Part shown: positions 6,163 through 12,907 of the stretch, one piece after another
How the letters are laid out: each line of letters opens with the position of its first letter
How positions within the stretch are numbered: position 1 is the stretch's first letter
Origin: JBHHYR01 sp046757585
Lineage (GTDB): Bacteria; Desulfobacterota; Binatia; HRBIN30
DNA: 16,832 nt
Direction of reading: 5' to 3'
Assembly (NCBI GenBank): GCA_046757585.1
Contig: JBHHYR010000069.1
Coordinates: 1-16,832 of the forward strand
Made by a program: the position numbers and the translations under genes
The notes under the pieces: model-generated
Told to the model about the DNA's origin: nothing
What the model saw: the letters and a program-made list of their open reading frames with translations, nothing else
Databases searched by the model: none

Positions 6163-7149
6163 ATGGAAAATTTCCTGGTCAAAGGTTCGCACCCGGTCAT
6201 GGAGAAAATCCTCAGCATTAGCGCGAGGGTGGCTGTCACCGGGTCGACCGTCTTACTCATGGGCGAGAGCGGTACCGGCAAGGAGCTGATCGCCAGGTTC
6301 ATCCATAACCACAGCCGGCGGGCGAGTAATCCTTTCATCGCGGTCAACTGCGGTGCGATTCCCGGGGAACTCCTTGAATCGGAAATGTTCGGCCACGAAA
6401 AGGGTGCGTTTACCGGCGCGGTCGGCACCCGTATGGGCCTGTTCCAACTTTCCAACGGCGGCACGATCTTTCTCGACGAGATCGGGGAGATGAGCTCGTT
6501 GCTGCAAGTGAAGCTGCTGCGAGTGCTGCAGGACCGCGAGATCCGCCCCGTGGGTGCTGACCGGACCATCAAGGTGGATGTGCGGATCATCGCAGCCAGC
6601 AACCGTGATCTGGCTGCCGACGTCGAGAAGGGCCGCTTCCGCGAGGATCTCTTCTACCGCTTGCAGGTCATCCCCATTGTCGTTCCGCCCTTGCGGGAAC
6701 GGCGTTCGGACATCCCGATTCTCGTGCAACACTTTCTCGACAAGCAGAATCAGCAGCGTCTAGCCCAGCCCTGCCGGATCGACGACGAGGCCATGGTCCA
6801 TTTATGGGAGTATGACTGGCCGGGCAATGTGCGCGAGCTGGAAAACCTGGTCGAACGCTTGGTCATCTTGAGCGATGATGGGGTCATCCGGGTGGAGAAT
6901 TTGCCGCCGAACATCCGTTCTTTCATTTCGGACAAGAAGATCCCGCGTCCGACGCTGACGGAAGAGGGCATTGATCTCAATCAAGCGGTGGAGGAGTTCG
7001 AGTATCGGCTAATTGACGAGGCGTTGCGCCGGACCAAGGGTAACAAGCAGGCTGCGGCACGGTTGCTGGGGCTCAAGCGGACGACGCTGGTGGCCAAGTT
7101 ACGTCGCAAGAGCGCGTGCCCTACGGCGGCACAGGCGTTCGTCATTTGA
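6163..7149 (+). CDS. Sigma-54-dependent transcriptional activator lacking an N-terminal sensory domain
   Basis: This 328-residue bacterial enhancer-binding protein starts almost directly with the AAA+ domain: Walker A GESGTGKE at 34-41, the sigma-54 contact loop GAFTGA at 81-86, Walker B 'TIFLDEIGE' near 101-109, arginine-finger region 'FREDLFYRL' around 159-167 and sensor II 'WPGNVRELENL' near 219-229. A Fis-type helix-turn-helix follows ('NKQAAARLLGLKRTTLVAKLRR', ~294-315). It would use ATP to open sigma-54 RNA polymerase promoters from an enhancer. The usual receiver, GAF or PAS domain is absent, the PspF-like layout, so control must come in trans. The next gene, 26 bases on, is a lone receiver domain and an obvious candidate partner. 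The start has GGAG close upstream. The last ~12 residues past the HTH are non-conserved. Confidence 0.93.
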   Translation: MENFLVKGSHPVMEKILSISARVAVTGSTVLLMGESGTGKELIARFIHNHSRRASNPFIAVNCGAIPGELLESEMFGHEKGAFTGAVGTRMGLFQLSNGGTIFLDEIGEMSSLLQVKLLRVLQDREIRPVGADRTIKVDVRIIAASNRDLAADVEKGRFREDLFYRLQVIPIVVPPLRERRSDIPILVQHFLDKQNQQRLAQPCRIDDEAMVHLWEYDWPGNVRELENLVERLVILSDDGVIRVENLPPNIRSFISDKKIPRPTLTEEGIDLNQAVEEFEYRLIDEALRRTKGNKQAAARLLGLKRTTLVAKLRRKSACPTAAQAFVI

Positions 7150-7175
7150 GCCGCGACGGGAGCCAAGCGGGACCG

Positions 7176-7616
7176 ATGCAGGCAACGAAGGGACGAATCC
7201 TCATCGTGGACGATGAACCGGACGTCGTGACGATTCTCACGCACATGCTCGGCCGGGAAGGTTACGAGTGCGTGAGCGCGTCCGGTGGTGAGGCGGCCCT
7301 ACAGGCCATCCAGCAGCAATCCGTTGACGTGATCCTCCTCGACGTGATGATGCCGGAGATGGACGGCCTGCAGGTCTGCGAGCGCCTGCAGCAGGACGAG
7401 ACGTGGCGGCAAATCCCGGTTATTCTCGTGACTGCAAAGGATGACATGGAAACGCGCGCCCAAGGTATGGCCCTTGGGGTGAGCGAATATCTCACGAAAC
7501 CCATCAACAGGCGAGAGCTCTTCGCGCGGGTGGCCGCACAGCTGCACAGCCGGGAGATCAACCGCCAGCTGTCGGAAACCGCCGCGACGATGGGCAAGCC
7601 GGAGAAGTTCCACTAA
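7176..7616 (+). CDS. Stand-alone response-regulator receiver protein
   Basis: This 146-residue CheY-like receiver domain has all phosphorylation residues: acidic pair D12-D13 in 'ILIVDDEPD', phosphoacceptor D56 in 'VILLDVMMPEMDG', T86 in 'VILVTAKDD' and K108 in 'YLTKPI'. A ~25-residue helical tail follows, with no output domain. ATG 7176 is chosen because the receiver fold starts right after it (KGRILIVDDE); the longer reading from 7116 would overlap the upstream activator and add an unstructured stretch. It lies 26 bases after the sigma-54 activator and probably shares its transcript, so it may regulate that protein or accept phosphate from an unlinked kinase. No histidine kinase is in the window. 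Confidence 0.9.
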   Translation: MQATKGRILIVDDEPDVVTILTHMLGREGYECVSASGGEAALQAIQQQSVDVILLDVMMPEMDGLQVCERLQQDETWRQIPVILVTAKDDMETRAQGMALGVSEYLTKPINRRELFARVAAQLHSREINRQLSETAATMGKPEKFH

Positions 7617-7796
7617 CGCGGCAGACGAGCCGGCGCCGAAAACGTCTCGCGTCCGATGGGCGGGGGCCGTTGCGCAATGGCGGAAATGCCGGGCCGGATT
7701 GTCCGATCGCCTGCGGCGTGTTAGGAGTTCTCGCGTTCTGACGGCTGCGGGCACTTGCATCTGCCGACGAGAGCCCCCAGGGCGAAGGAGCGTATC

Positions 7797-8852
7797 ATGC
7801 AGCTCGCCGACCCCAGCACCTACCAGGTAGACAAAAAAGCGAATAAGACCCGGCTCGAGCAGCTACGGGCCGTCGTGGGCGGCGCGGAACGGGTAGCCTT
7901 GCTCCTGCAAGACGATCCGGACCCTGACGGCATCGCCAGCGCCATCGCCCTGCGGACCGTGCTAGGCCGCAATCGTTCCACCACCCCGCTGTTCTCCTAC
8001 GGGGAGACGAAGCGGGCAGAGAACCTGGCGATGCTACGCTTGCTCGATGTCAGCATCGACCGGGCCGATGCCGAGACCCTGCGGGCGTTCCGGTGCATTG
8101 CCCTGCTGGACGTGCAGCCGACGTACTTTGCCGACCGTGTCAGCCACGCGCACGTGGTCATTGATCACCACCCGCGCACCGCCCCGATCGATGCGGAGTA
8201 CTGCGATCTGCGCCCACAGTACGGCGCGACGTCCACCATCCTCACTGAATACCTGGAAGCCTGCGGGACGGATGTGAGTCAACGGCTGGCAACGGCATTG
8301 GTGTACGGCATCAAGAGCGATACGCTGATGCTCAATCGGGAAACCGGTCCGGTGGACCTGCGAGCGTTCATGTCTCTGTACCCGCTCATCAACTACAATA
8401 TTCTGCGGCGCATCGAGCGGCCCGAGCTGCCGCTGTCTTTTGCGGGATTCCTGGTGCGGGTGTTGCCACGCCTGCGCAAGCAGCGGGGCTTGCTGACCTT
8501 GCATGTCGGCTCGGTGGAGCAGGAGAACATTATTCCGCAACTGGCTGATTTCTGCCTCCAGTTCGAGGGCGCCGAGTGGGTGGCCGTGGCTGGCAAATGC
8601 GACAAGGCGCTGGTCATCTCGGTGCGCAACCCTGGATACGTACGCAGCGCCGGCGACGTCGTCCGCAAGCTGTTCAGCGCCATCGGTCGTGCAGGCGGGC
8701 ACCGGTCGATGGCCAAGGCCATCGTGCCGCTGCGGCACTGGCGCAAGACCTTCGGCTCGACTCGCGATGCCGCTGTCGCCAGCGATCTGGAGGAATTGCT
8801 CCTGCAAGAGCTGTACGGCTCCGCGCAAGCGCAGGCTTCCGCGGGCGCCTGA
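7797..8852 (+). CDS. DHH-family phosphoesterase (NrnA/GdpP-like DHH-DHHA1)
   Basis: ATG 7797 has AAGGAG six bases upstream and gives 351 residues; the earlier start at 7755 lacks such a site. Motifs in order: motif I 'LLLQDDPDPDGIASAIAL' (~35-52) with D42 and D44, 'ALLDVQ' with D105, the namesake 'VIDHHP' D123-H124-H125, 'YGIKSDT' with D175, and the DHHA1 'GRAGGHRSMAKAIVP' with GGHR at 300-303. Such enzymes use two Mn ions to hydrolyse phosphoesters: nanoRNA, pAp or cyclic dinucleotides. The substrate is not readable. Motif I carries Gln38 where the family usually has His (H-x-x-P-D-x-D), which may alter metal binding. It is followed 33 bases later by an exosortase-family gene, probably co-transcribed, and is separated from the receiver gene by 180 bases. 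Confidence 0.88.
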   Translation: MQLADPSTYQVDKKANKTRLEQLRAVVGGAERVALLLQDDPDPDGIASAIALRTVLGRNRSTTPLFSYGETKRAENLAMLRLLDVSIDRADAETLRAFRCIALLDVQPTYFADRVSHAHVVIDHHPRTAPIDAEYCDLRPQYGATSTILTEYLEACGTDVSQRLATALVYGIKSDTLMLNRETGPVDLRAFMSLYPLINYNILRRIERPELPLSFAGFLVRVLPRLRKQRGLLTLHVGSVEQENIIPQLADFCLQFEGAEWVAVAGKCDKALVISVRNPGYVRSAGDVVRKLFSAIGRAGGHRSMAKAIVPLRHWRKTFGSTRDAAVASDLEELLLQELYGSAQAQASAGA

Positions 8853-8885
8853 CGGTATCGCCGGTGTAGCGGACGAACGATCCGG

Positions 8886-9371
8886 ATGCCCACGAAGTTG
8901 TCGCCCGGCTCGGGCTTTGCCCTTCGCTTCTTCTCCTACCTGTTGCTCTGTAGCGTCGCGTTCTGGGCGTTTAGCTTGCACCGGCATCTCGCGCCCGTGC
9001 AACGGACCATCGCCAGCCTGAGCGCCATGACGGCGCGCGGGATGGGGGGGCATATTCGCGCCCACGGCCACGACATCGTGGTCAGTGGTCTGGTGATGAA
9101 CGTGAATCACGAATGCACTGGCATATTCGTCTGTATGTTGTTCGCGAGTTTTGTCCTCGCGTATCCGGCCTCGTGGGCCTCCCGGTTCGGGGCCCTGGCC
9201 ATCGGCATCCCGCTGTTTTCTTTTGTCAACGTCTTTCGTCTAGCCACGTTGGCGCGCGTCGCGGAAATCTATCCGAACGCGTTCTTCTATCTCCACGAGT
9301 ACGTCTGGCAAGGAATCCTCATGGTGTGTGTCCTGGCGGGCGCCCTGGCATGGGCGGAGAAGTACGGATGA
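8886..9371 (+). CDS. Exosortase/archaeosortase-family transpeptidase
   Basis: This short (161 residues) multi-spanning inner-membrane protein carries the catalytic triad of the exosortase/archaeosortase superfamily: Cys77 in 'NHECTGIF', Arg118 in 'FVNVFRLATLARV' and His137 in 'FFYLHEYVWQGILMV'. Hydrophobic helices lie at about 13-32, 78-94, 100-118 and 139-156. Such enzymes cut proteins with a C-terminal tripartite sorting signal (motif, membrane helix, basic tail; PEP-CTERM and relatives) and pass them to the envelope or a lipid/polysaccharide acceptor. The small size recalls the short exosortases such as XrtH; I do not assign a subclass. No protein with a recognisable sorting signal is in the window. 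The stop overlaps the next gene's start (ATGA), so the two are translationally coupled. The ribosome binding site is weak. Confidence 0.85.
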   Translation: MPTKLSPGSGFALRFFSYLLLCSVAFWAFSLHRHLAPVQRTIASLSAMTARGMGGHIRAHGHDIVVSGLVMNVNHECTGIFVCMLFASFVLAYPASWASRFGALAIGIPLFSFVNVFRLATLARVAEIYPNAFFYLHEYVWQGILMVCVLAGALAWAEKYG

Positions 9372-9907
9372 ACAAGCTGCGTTTCCTGAGCACGTTTCTG
9401 CTCGTCTTCGCTCTGCTCCTCGTCGTGTGGAACCGGACGGGGAGTTCCCGTTGGTACACCCGCGGCTTCTTGGCGGTGGCAGCCGTCATGGGGCCGTCGA
9501 TGCATGGCTGGGTCATGGAACGCCATCCGGGGGGACACCGCGCTCCCGTCTGGGTGCGTGGCGACAAGCGGGTTCGGACTGCCATCCAGTTCGACGCCTT
9601 GTCGATTGCGGTGTTGCCGGCGCTGGCACTGCTGGCGGCGACGCCGGGGCTCGGTGTCCGCCGCCGTGCCCGCCTGATGCTGCTGGCCGCGGCACTGTGC
9701 TTTCTGATCGATTCCATAATTGTTGCGCTATTTCCGCTCCTTGTGTTCTACAAGAACCCTTTCACGGACGTGATCGGGACCTTCTTGGGCGTCGTGGCCT
9801 TCGTTGGCGCCCCGGTTCTGGTGTGGGGGGTGCTGACCTTTCGGGACCTGCAGCGGTTCCTGCCGGCGCTCCGCCGGCACCAGCCACGTCTGCCCGTGCG
9901 GCCATAA
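9368..9907 (+). CDS. Membrane protein coupled to the exosortase
   Basis: The 179-residue protein begins at ATG 9368, sharing ATGA with the exosortase stop. Predicted membrane segments: ~5-20 (a signal-anchor-like helix), ~72-90 (a LSIAVLPALALLAA core), ~101-123 and ~127-147; between the first two lies a soluble, probably periplasmic, segment containing 'MHGWVMERHPGGHRAPVWVRGDKRVRTAIQF'. The C-terminal tail is basic. I recognise no characterised family. Exosortase genes of the short type are often followed by a dedicated associated membrane protein, which fits the coupling seen here, and a role as a partner or substrate-presenting subunit is inferred from that. A longer reading upstream would overlap the exosortase throughout and is a shadow. 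Confidence 0.75.
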   Translation: MNKLRFLSTFLLVFALLLVVWNRTGSSRWYTRGFLAVAAVMGPSMHGWVMERHPGGHRAPVWVRGDKRVRTAIQFDALSIAVLPALALLAATPGLGVRRRARLMLLAAALCFLIDSIIVALFPLLVFYKNPFTDVIGTFLGVVAFVGAPVLVWGVLTFRDLQRFLPALRRHQPRLPVRP

Positions 9908-10128
9908 CCATCATCCTGGACGGCCATGCCGGCGGCGCTCTGGCGTTTCGGCTCCCCCCGGTGCTGGCTCAGCGCTCCCGCTGCCCGGCTTCGCCGTGTT
10001 GATTCAGCATTTCAGCCGTGCGATAAGAGTCTGCGCTGTCACTCGGAAGACGAATAGACGCGCTATCTGCCGAGTTACGAAGCGTAGCGAGTTGCGAGTG
10101 GGTTGACGGCAGCAGCATTCAGTGGCAA

Positions 10129-10136
10129 CGTATACG
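10129..10136. promoter_or_regulatory. CGTATACG palindrome, possible operator of the RHH protein
   Basis: A perfect 8-base palindrome lies 22 bases before the ATG of the ribbon-helix-helix gene, just upstream of its strong AAGGAGGG site. RHH proteins often repress their own gene by binding short palindromes near the promoter. An 8-mer palindrome is also frequent by chance; position is the only support. Confidence 0.2.
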
Positions 10137-10158
10137 ACATGATAAGGAGGGTTGACCG

Positions 10159-10494
10159 ATGCGAGACCCAAATCTCCGCTTAAACGAGTTGGTGAGTCGC
10201 GGGAAGAAGGGGCGGGAGGAATCGAAGCTCATGAATGTCAAGGTCCCCGCCCACGTGTTGGCGCGGATCGATCGGGTCGCCTCGAATCTGGGGGCCACGA
10301 AGACGGAGGTCGTAATCGCCATCTTGAATGAAGGCCTCGAGACGGCGGAGTCAGAATTGAAAGGGTGGAAGCCACCCCCGAAGCCGGTCGTGCCGAAAGA
10401 GCGCCGCTGTACTATCAAGAGCTGCGATCGCGAGCGTGTGGCGAAGGGGCTGTGCGCGACGCACTACCAGGCACAGCGGCGCGCCCACGCCTAG
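10159..10494 (+). CDS. Ribbon-helix-helix protein with C-terminal zinc-binding-like motif
   Basis: The 111-residue protein is preceded by an excellent AAGGAGGG site (10143-10150), 8 bases from ATG. Residues ~25-62 ('MNVKVPAHVLARIDRVASNLGATKTEVVIAILNEGLE') have the beta strand plus two helices of the MetJ/Arc/CopG DNA-binding fold, with the T-K-T-E turn between helices. A proline-rich linker (KPPPKPVVPKE) leads to a C-terminal motif C84-x4-C89-x9-C99-x2-H102 ('CTIKSCDRERVAKGLCATHY'), like the small zinc ribbons seen in phage and HNH-associated proteins. The N-terminal ~24 residues are basic. It probably binds DNA as a dimer. It stands alone, in the accessory stretch between the exosortase group and the MITE-like element. 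No toxin partner is visible, though RHH proteins often serve as antitoxins. Confidence 0.75.
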   Translation: MRDPNLRLNELVSRGKKGREESKLMNVKVPAHVLARIDRVASNLGATKTEVVIAILNEGLETAESELKGWKPPPKPVVPKERRCTIKSCDRERVAKGLCATHYQAQRRAHA

Positions 10495-10652
10495 CGCGTC
10501 GCGCGCGAATATCACCGGCTGGTGCTCGCGTTACGCCGCGGCGTGCGGCCGCAGGGCGCGCTCGCTTCGGCTGCACGTGGTCACGCAATATCCTTTGGGG
10601 GGCAGCACCGCCGCAACTACGGGCCGCGAGGATGAGGGAGCCACAAGGCGCC

Positions 10653-10919
10653 TCAGCTCGCTAGTAACCACAAGAACCAGAGCGTCCAAGCGGCCACGGC
10701 GGCCACCAGCAGTCCGCCACCGGCATAGCTCACGTTCGAACGTGTCACTCGTCGATGCGGGGTGACCACGTGCGTCGTGCTCCCTTGCGATCGAACACTG
10801 ACGACCTGCCAGCGGGTAAATCCCGCCGTGCGCAGCCGCCTCTCGATCTCACGCCGGGCCGTGGGTGCGTCGGACTCTACGAGGTCAAATAGTCGCACCG
10901 TCGCTTCCAAACGTGCCAT
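10653..10919 (-). CDS. Small single-pass membrane protein, unknown function
   Basis: The 88-residue protein runs from ATG 10919, with a GAGGGG-rich stretch just upstream, to the stop at 10653-10655. Residues 1-60 are soluble and charged ('ARREIERRLRTAGFTRWQVVSVRS...'), suggestive of a small alpha/beta fold. Residues ~66-86 form one hydrophobic helix ('GGGLLVAAVAAWTLWFLWLL') ending right before the C-terminus, so it looks tail-anchored. I do not recognise it. It is convergent with the RHH gene. Coding status rests on composition, plausible start and helix pattern; the opposite strand here has no better candidate. Confidence 0.5.
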   Translation of the reverse strand: MARLEATVRLFDLVESDAPTARREIERRLRTAGFTRWQVVSVRSQGSTTHVVTPHRRVTRSNVSYAGGGLLVAAVAAWTLWFLWLLAS

Positions 10920-11102
10920 CCCGCCCCTCGCTTCTGTTTGCCACTTCCCGCTGTACGCCCCCGCCCTGGTGTTGATACATCGAACGGGATTTCACCGCTG
11001 CGGTACAGAGGGACCCGCCCCCGCACCTTGCGGCTGATAATAACTGTACCTTATACCAGGGTTCGCATCGATGTCCAAAGAGACTTGTAGCCCGCACACC
11101 CC

Positions 11103-11267
11103 AGCAGTCCGTTGAAAAACAGGCGCCGTAGCGAGGGCGAGCGATTTTCCGTCAGATCAAGGCGCCGAACCGGAGGCAAATCCGATGATTTTGTTGAGGA
11201 TTCGGCGACGCAGAGCTGCCGGAAAATAGCCGCCCCCAGTAGGGGCCCTGTTTTTCAACGGATTGCT
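11103..11267. mobile_element. MITE-like palindromic element with perfect 16-bp terminal inverted repeats
   Basis: TCCGTTGAAAAACAGG at 11108-11123 is repeated as its exact reverse complement CCTGTTTTTCAACGGA at 11247-11262. The similarity continues outward (AGCAG versus AGCAA) and inward: arms containing ATTTTCCG-CAG and GCGCCGAA/GTCGCCGAA match with only two one-base gaps, so almost the whole ~165 bases can fold into a long hairpin with the centre near 11175-11195. No transposase is encoded. The size, terminal repeats and hairpin fit a non-autonomous miniature inverted-repeat element moved by an unlinked transposase. No target-site duplication is evident, so exact ends are uncertain by a few bases. 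It adjoins, and partly runs into, the gene that follows. Confidence 0.75.
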
Positions 11268-11619
11268 AGCTAGCGAGTTGCCTGTCGGTTGGCAGTTGGA
11301 CTATCGAAGCGGCGTGAACGCGTTCGAACTCGACATGGCGTTCGAGCCGAAGGAGGTGGCAGCCGGGCTCGAGCGCGTGTTCAAAAAGCTGGGCCTCGCC
11401 TGGTCATGCGAGCGGCAGGCGTCCGCGCAGTATGAATTCCACGTCACCTTGCGGGACGGGGAACGGGCTCAGGTGGTGGTGCGGCCGCTGCCCCCCGAGC
11501 GCATGACATACTTGGGAGCGTTTCCACGCACCTTGCTGGAAGCGCGAGCCGACGACGGCTCAGACCTGGAGCCCTTGCGCCGGGAGATCGTGATCGCGTT
11601 CCTGCGCGTGACCGGATAG
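11263..11619 (+). CDS. Small conserved-looking soluble protein, 5' end abutting the MITE-like element
   Basis: The frame ends at TAG 11617-11619. It can start at TTG 11263 (last bases of the element's right repeat) or TTG 11278, giving 118 or 113 residues; no ATG with a ribosome binding site is near the left end and the first internal ATG (11335) would cut the fold. The frame is open back to 11230, inside the element, suggesting that an insertion removed the native start. The protein is soluble and alpha/beta in pattern ('FELDMAFEPKEVAAGLERVFKKLGL', 'QYEFHVTLRDGERAQVVVRPLPPE', 'DLEPLRREIVIAFLRVTG'). I recognise no family. It ends 7 bases before the GT87 gene and may be co-transcribed with it. 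Confidence 0.55.
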   Translation: MLASELPVGWQLDYRSGVNAFELDMAFEPKEVAAGLERVFKKLGLAWSCERQASAQYEFHVTLRDGERAQVVVRPLPPERMTYLGAFPRTLLEARADDGSDLEPLRREIVIAFLRVTG

Positions 11620-11626
11620 GAGCGAC

Positions 11627-12907
11627 GTGCAACGGATCGAGCGGCTGGTGCCATGGGCGTTGCTGGTGTTCGTGGTTGCCGGTGGCGTCAGCTGGATCCA
11701 GCGCCCGGGTGACCTGGCCGGCTACCTGGTGGTGGGCGAGGCGGTCCTGGCCGGCCAGCACATCTATCAGGACGTTGGGGCCGGAGTGAACACGTGGCCG
11801 CCCTTCTTCAGCTTACTATGCGTCCCGCTCGCCCTGCTGGCGCGGCCGACGCCCTACGTGGCGCGTGGGGTCTGGCTGCTGCTGAATTTTCTCCTCCTGT
11901 GGGCGGCGCTGAAAATGTTGACCCGCCTCGTGTACGGCAGCGCGCTGCGCCTGCGCCCCAGCGGTGCGGATCTGTCGCTGGCCTCGCCTGAGGTGCTCAT
12001 TCCCGTCGCGCTCTGCTACCGCTTCATCCTCAGCAATTTCGATCACCTGCAGGTGAACATCGTCATCTTCACCGCGGCGCTGGCTGGCCTGTACTGGCAC
12101 ACGTGCGGCCGTGACGTGTGCGGCGGTGCCGCACTCGGACTCGCCGCTGCCATGAAGGTGATGCCGGCCGCCTTCATTCCCTATCTTGTCTACCGCCGCC
12201 GCTATCGGCTGGCGCTGTGTGCGGGTATCGCAACCGTCGCGTTCTCGCTCCTGCCGGTCCTGATATACGGATGGCCACGTTTCCTCGACTACGTTCGAGC
12301 GTGGCGACAAGCCGTTGCCCTCGGATGGGGTGTGGGGAAGATGAATCAGTCAGTGTATGCCATGTTCGACCGATACCTCGGGCATGGCATCACGCCGCTC
12401 CACGTGACTGTCACCAACGTGCTTACCGATTCCGGGGATCCTGTGGTCGCGGTGGCAACCGGTGCCGTGCTTGCACTGGTCGTCGCCCTCGGGCTGCTGC
12501 TGTTTCGCGGCGCCGAGGCTCGCAACTCGGTGGCCAGTCTCGCAGAGTATAGCGTGGTCTTTGTCGTCTCCGCGCTGTTCGGGCCGGTCACCTGGAAGGC
12601 GTACTTGGTTGTACTGCTGTGTCCATGCATGCTGCTGGTGGGGTTGATACGGGGAAAACGGCTCACGCTGAGGGAACGGCGGACAACCATGGCGGGGCTC
12701 GCCGCCTACTTCATACTCGGGGGTCTCACCACGCGTGGCTTCCTCGGCAGGCAGCTCGCGGGCGCGCTTGCCATGCTCTCGGTCACCACGTTGGGCGCGC
12801 TGGTCGTTCTGGGCGTCCTGCTATGGCTGCGCCCGCGCATCGGGGAGCGATCTATGAACCAGGATGCGGGGGGTCTGCCACCTGCGGCGGCTGGCGGTCG
12901 AGGGTAG
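11627..12907 (+). CDS. GT87-family (DUF2029) membrane glycosyltransferase
   Basis: The 426-residue polytopic membrane protein starts at GTG 11627 with AGGAG six bases upstream. The N-terminus has the GT-C pattern of DUF2029/GT87 (polyprenyl-phosphate-mannose-dependent alpha-mannosyltransferase type): a first helix, then 'GDLAGYLVVGEAVLAGQHIYQDVG' with the loop Asp29 typical of GT-C catalysis, followed by 'NTWPPFFSLLCVPLALL' and about nine more hydrophobic helices, including 'CGGAALGLAAAMKVMPAAFIPYLV', in which a K follows A-A-M as in relatives. It would add a sugar from a lipid-linked donor to an envelope glycan or protein on the outer face of the inner membrane. The sugar is unknown. The last ~20 residues are Gly/Ala/Pro-rich and their codons overlap the metH 3' end on the other strand. 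Confidence 0.85.
   Translation: MQRIERLVPWALLVFVVAGGVSWIQRPGDLAGYLVVGEAVLAGQHIYQDVGAGVNTWPPFFSLLCVPLALLARPTPYVARGVWLLLNFLLLWAALKMLTRLVYGSALRLRPSGADLSLASPEVLIPVALCYRFILSNFDHLQVNIVIFTAALAGLYWHTCGRDVCGGAALGLAAAMKVMPAAFIPYLVYRRRYRLALCAGIATVAFSLLPVLIYGWPRFLDYVRAWRQAVALGWGVGKMNQSVYAMFDRYLGHGITPLHVTVTNVLTDSGDPVVAVATGAVLALVVALGLLLFRGAEARNSVASLAEYSVVFVVSALFGPVTWKAYLVVLLCPCMLLVGLIRGKRLTLRERRTTMAGLAAYFILGGLTTRGFLGRQLAGALAMLSVTTLGALVVLGVLLWLRPRIGERSMNQDAGGLPPAAAGGRG

Noticed and set aside
8034..9110. 358-residue open frame on the minus strand over the DHH and exosortase genes
   Set aside because: It runs antisense through two genes with intact catalytic motifs, has biased composition and no recognisable domain.
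10103..10136. TTGACG...TATACG promoter for the RHH gene
   Set aside because: The spacer would be 22 bases, too long for a standard promoter.
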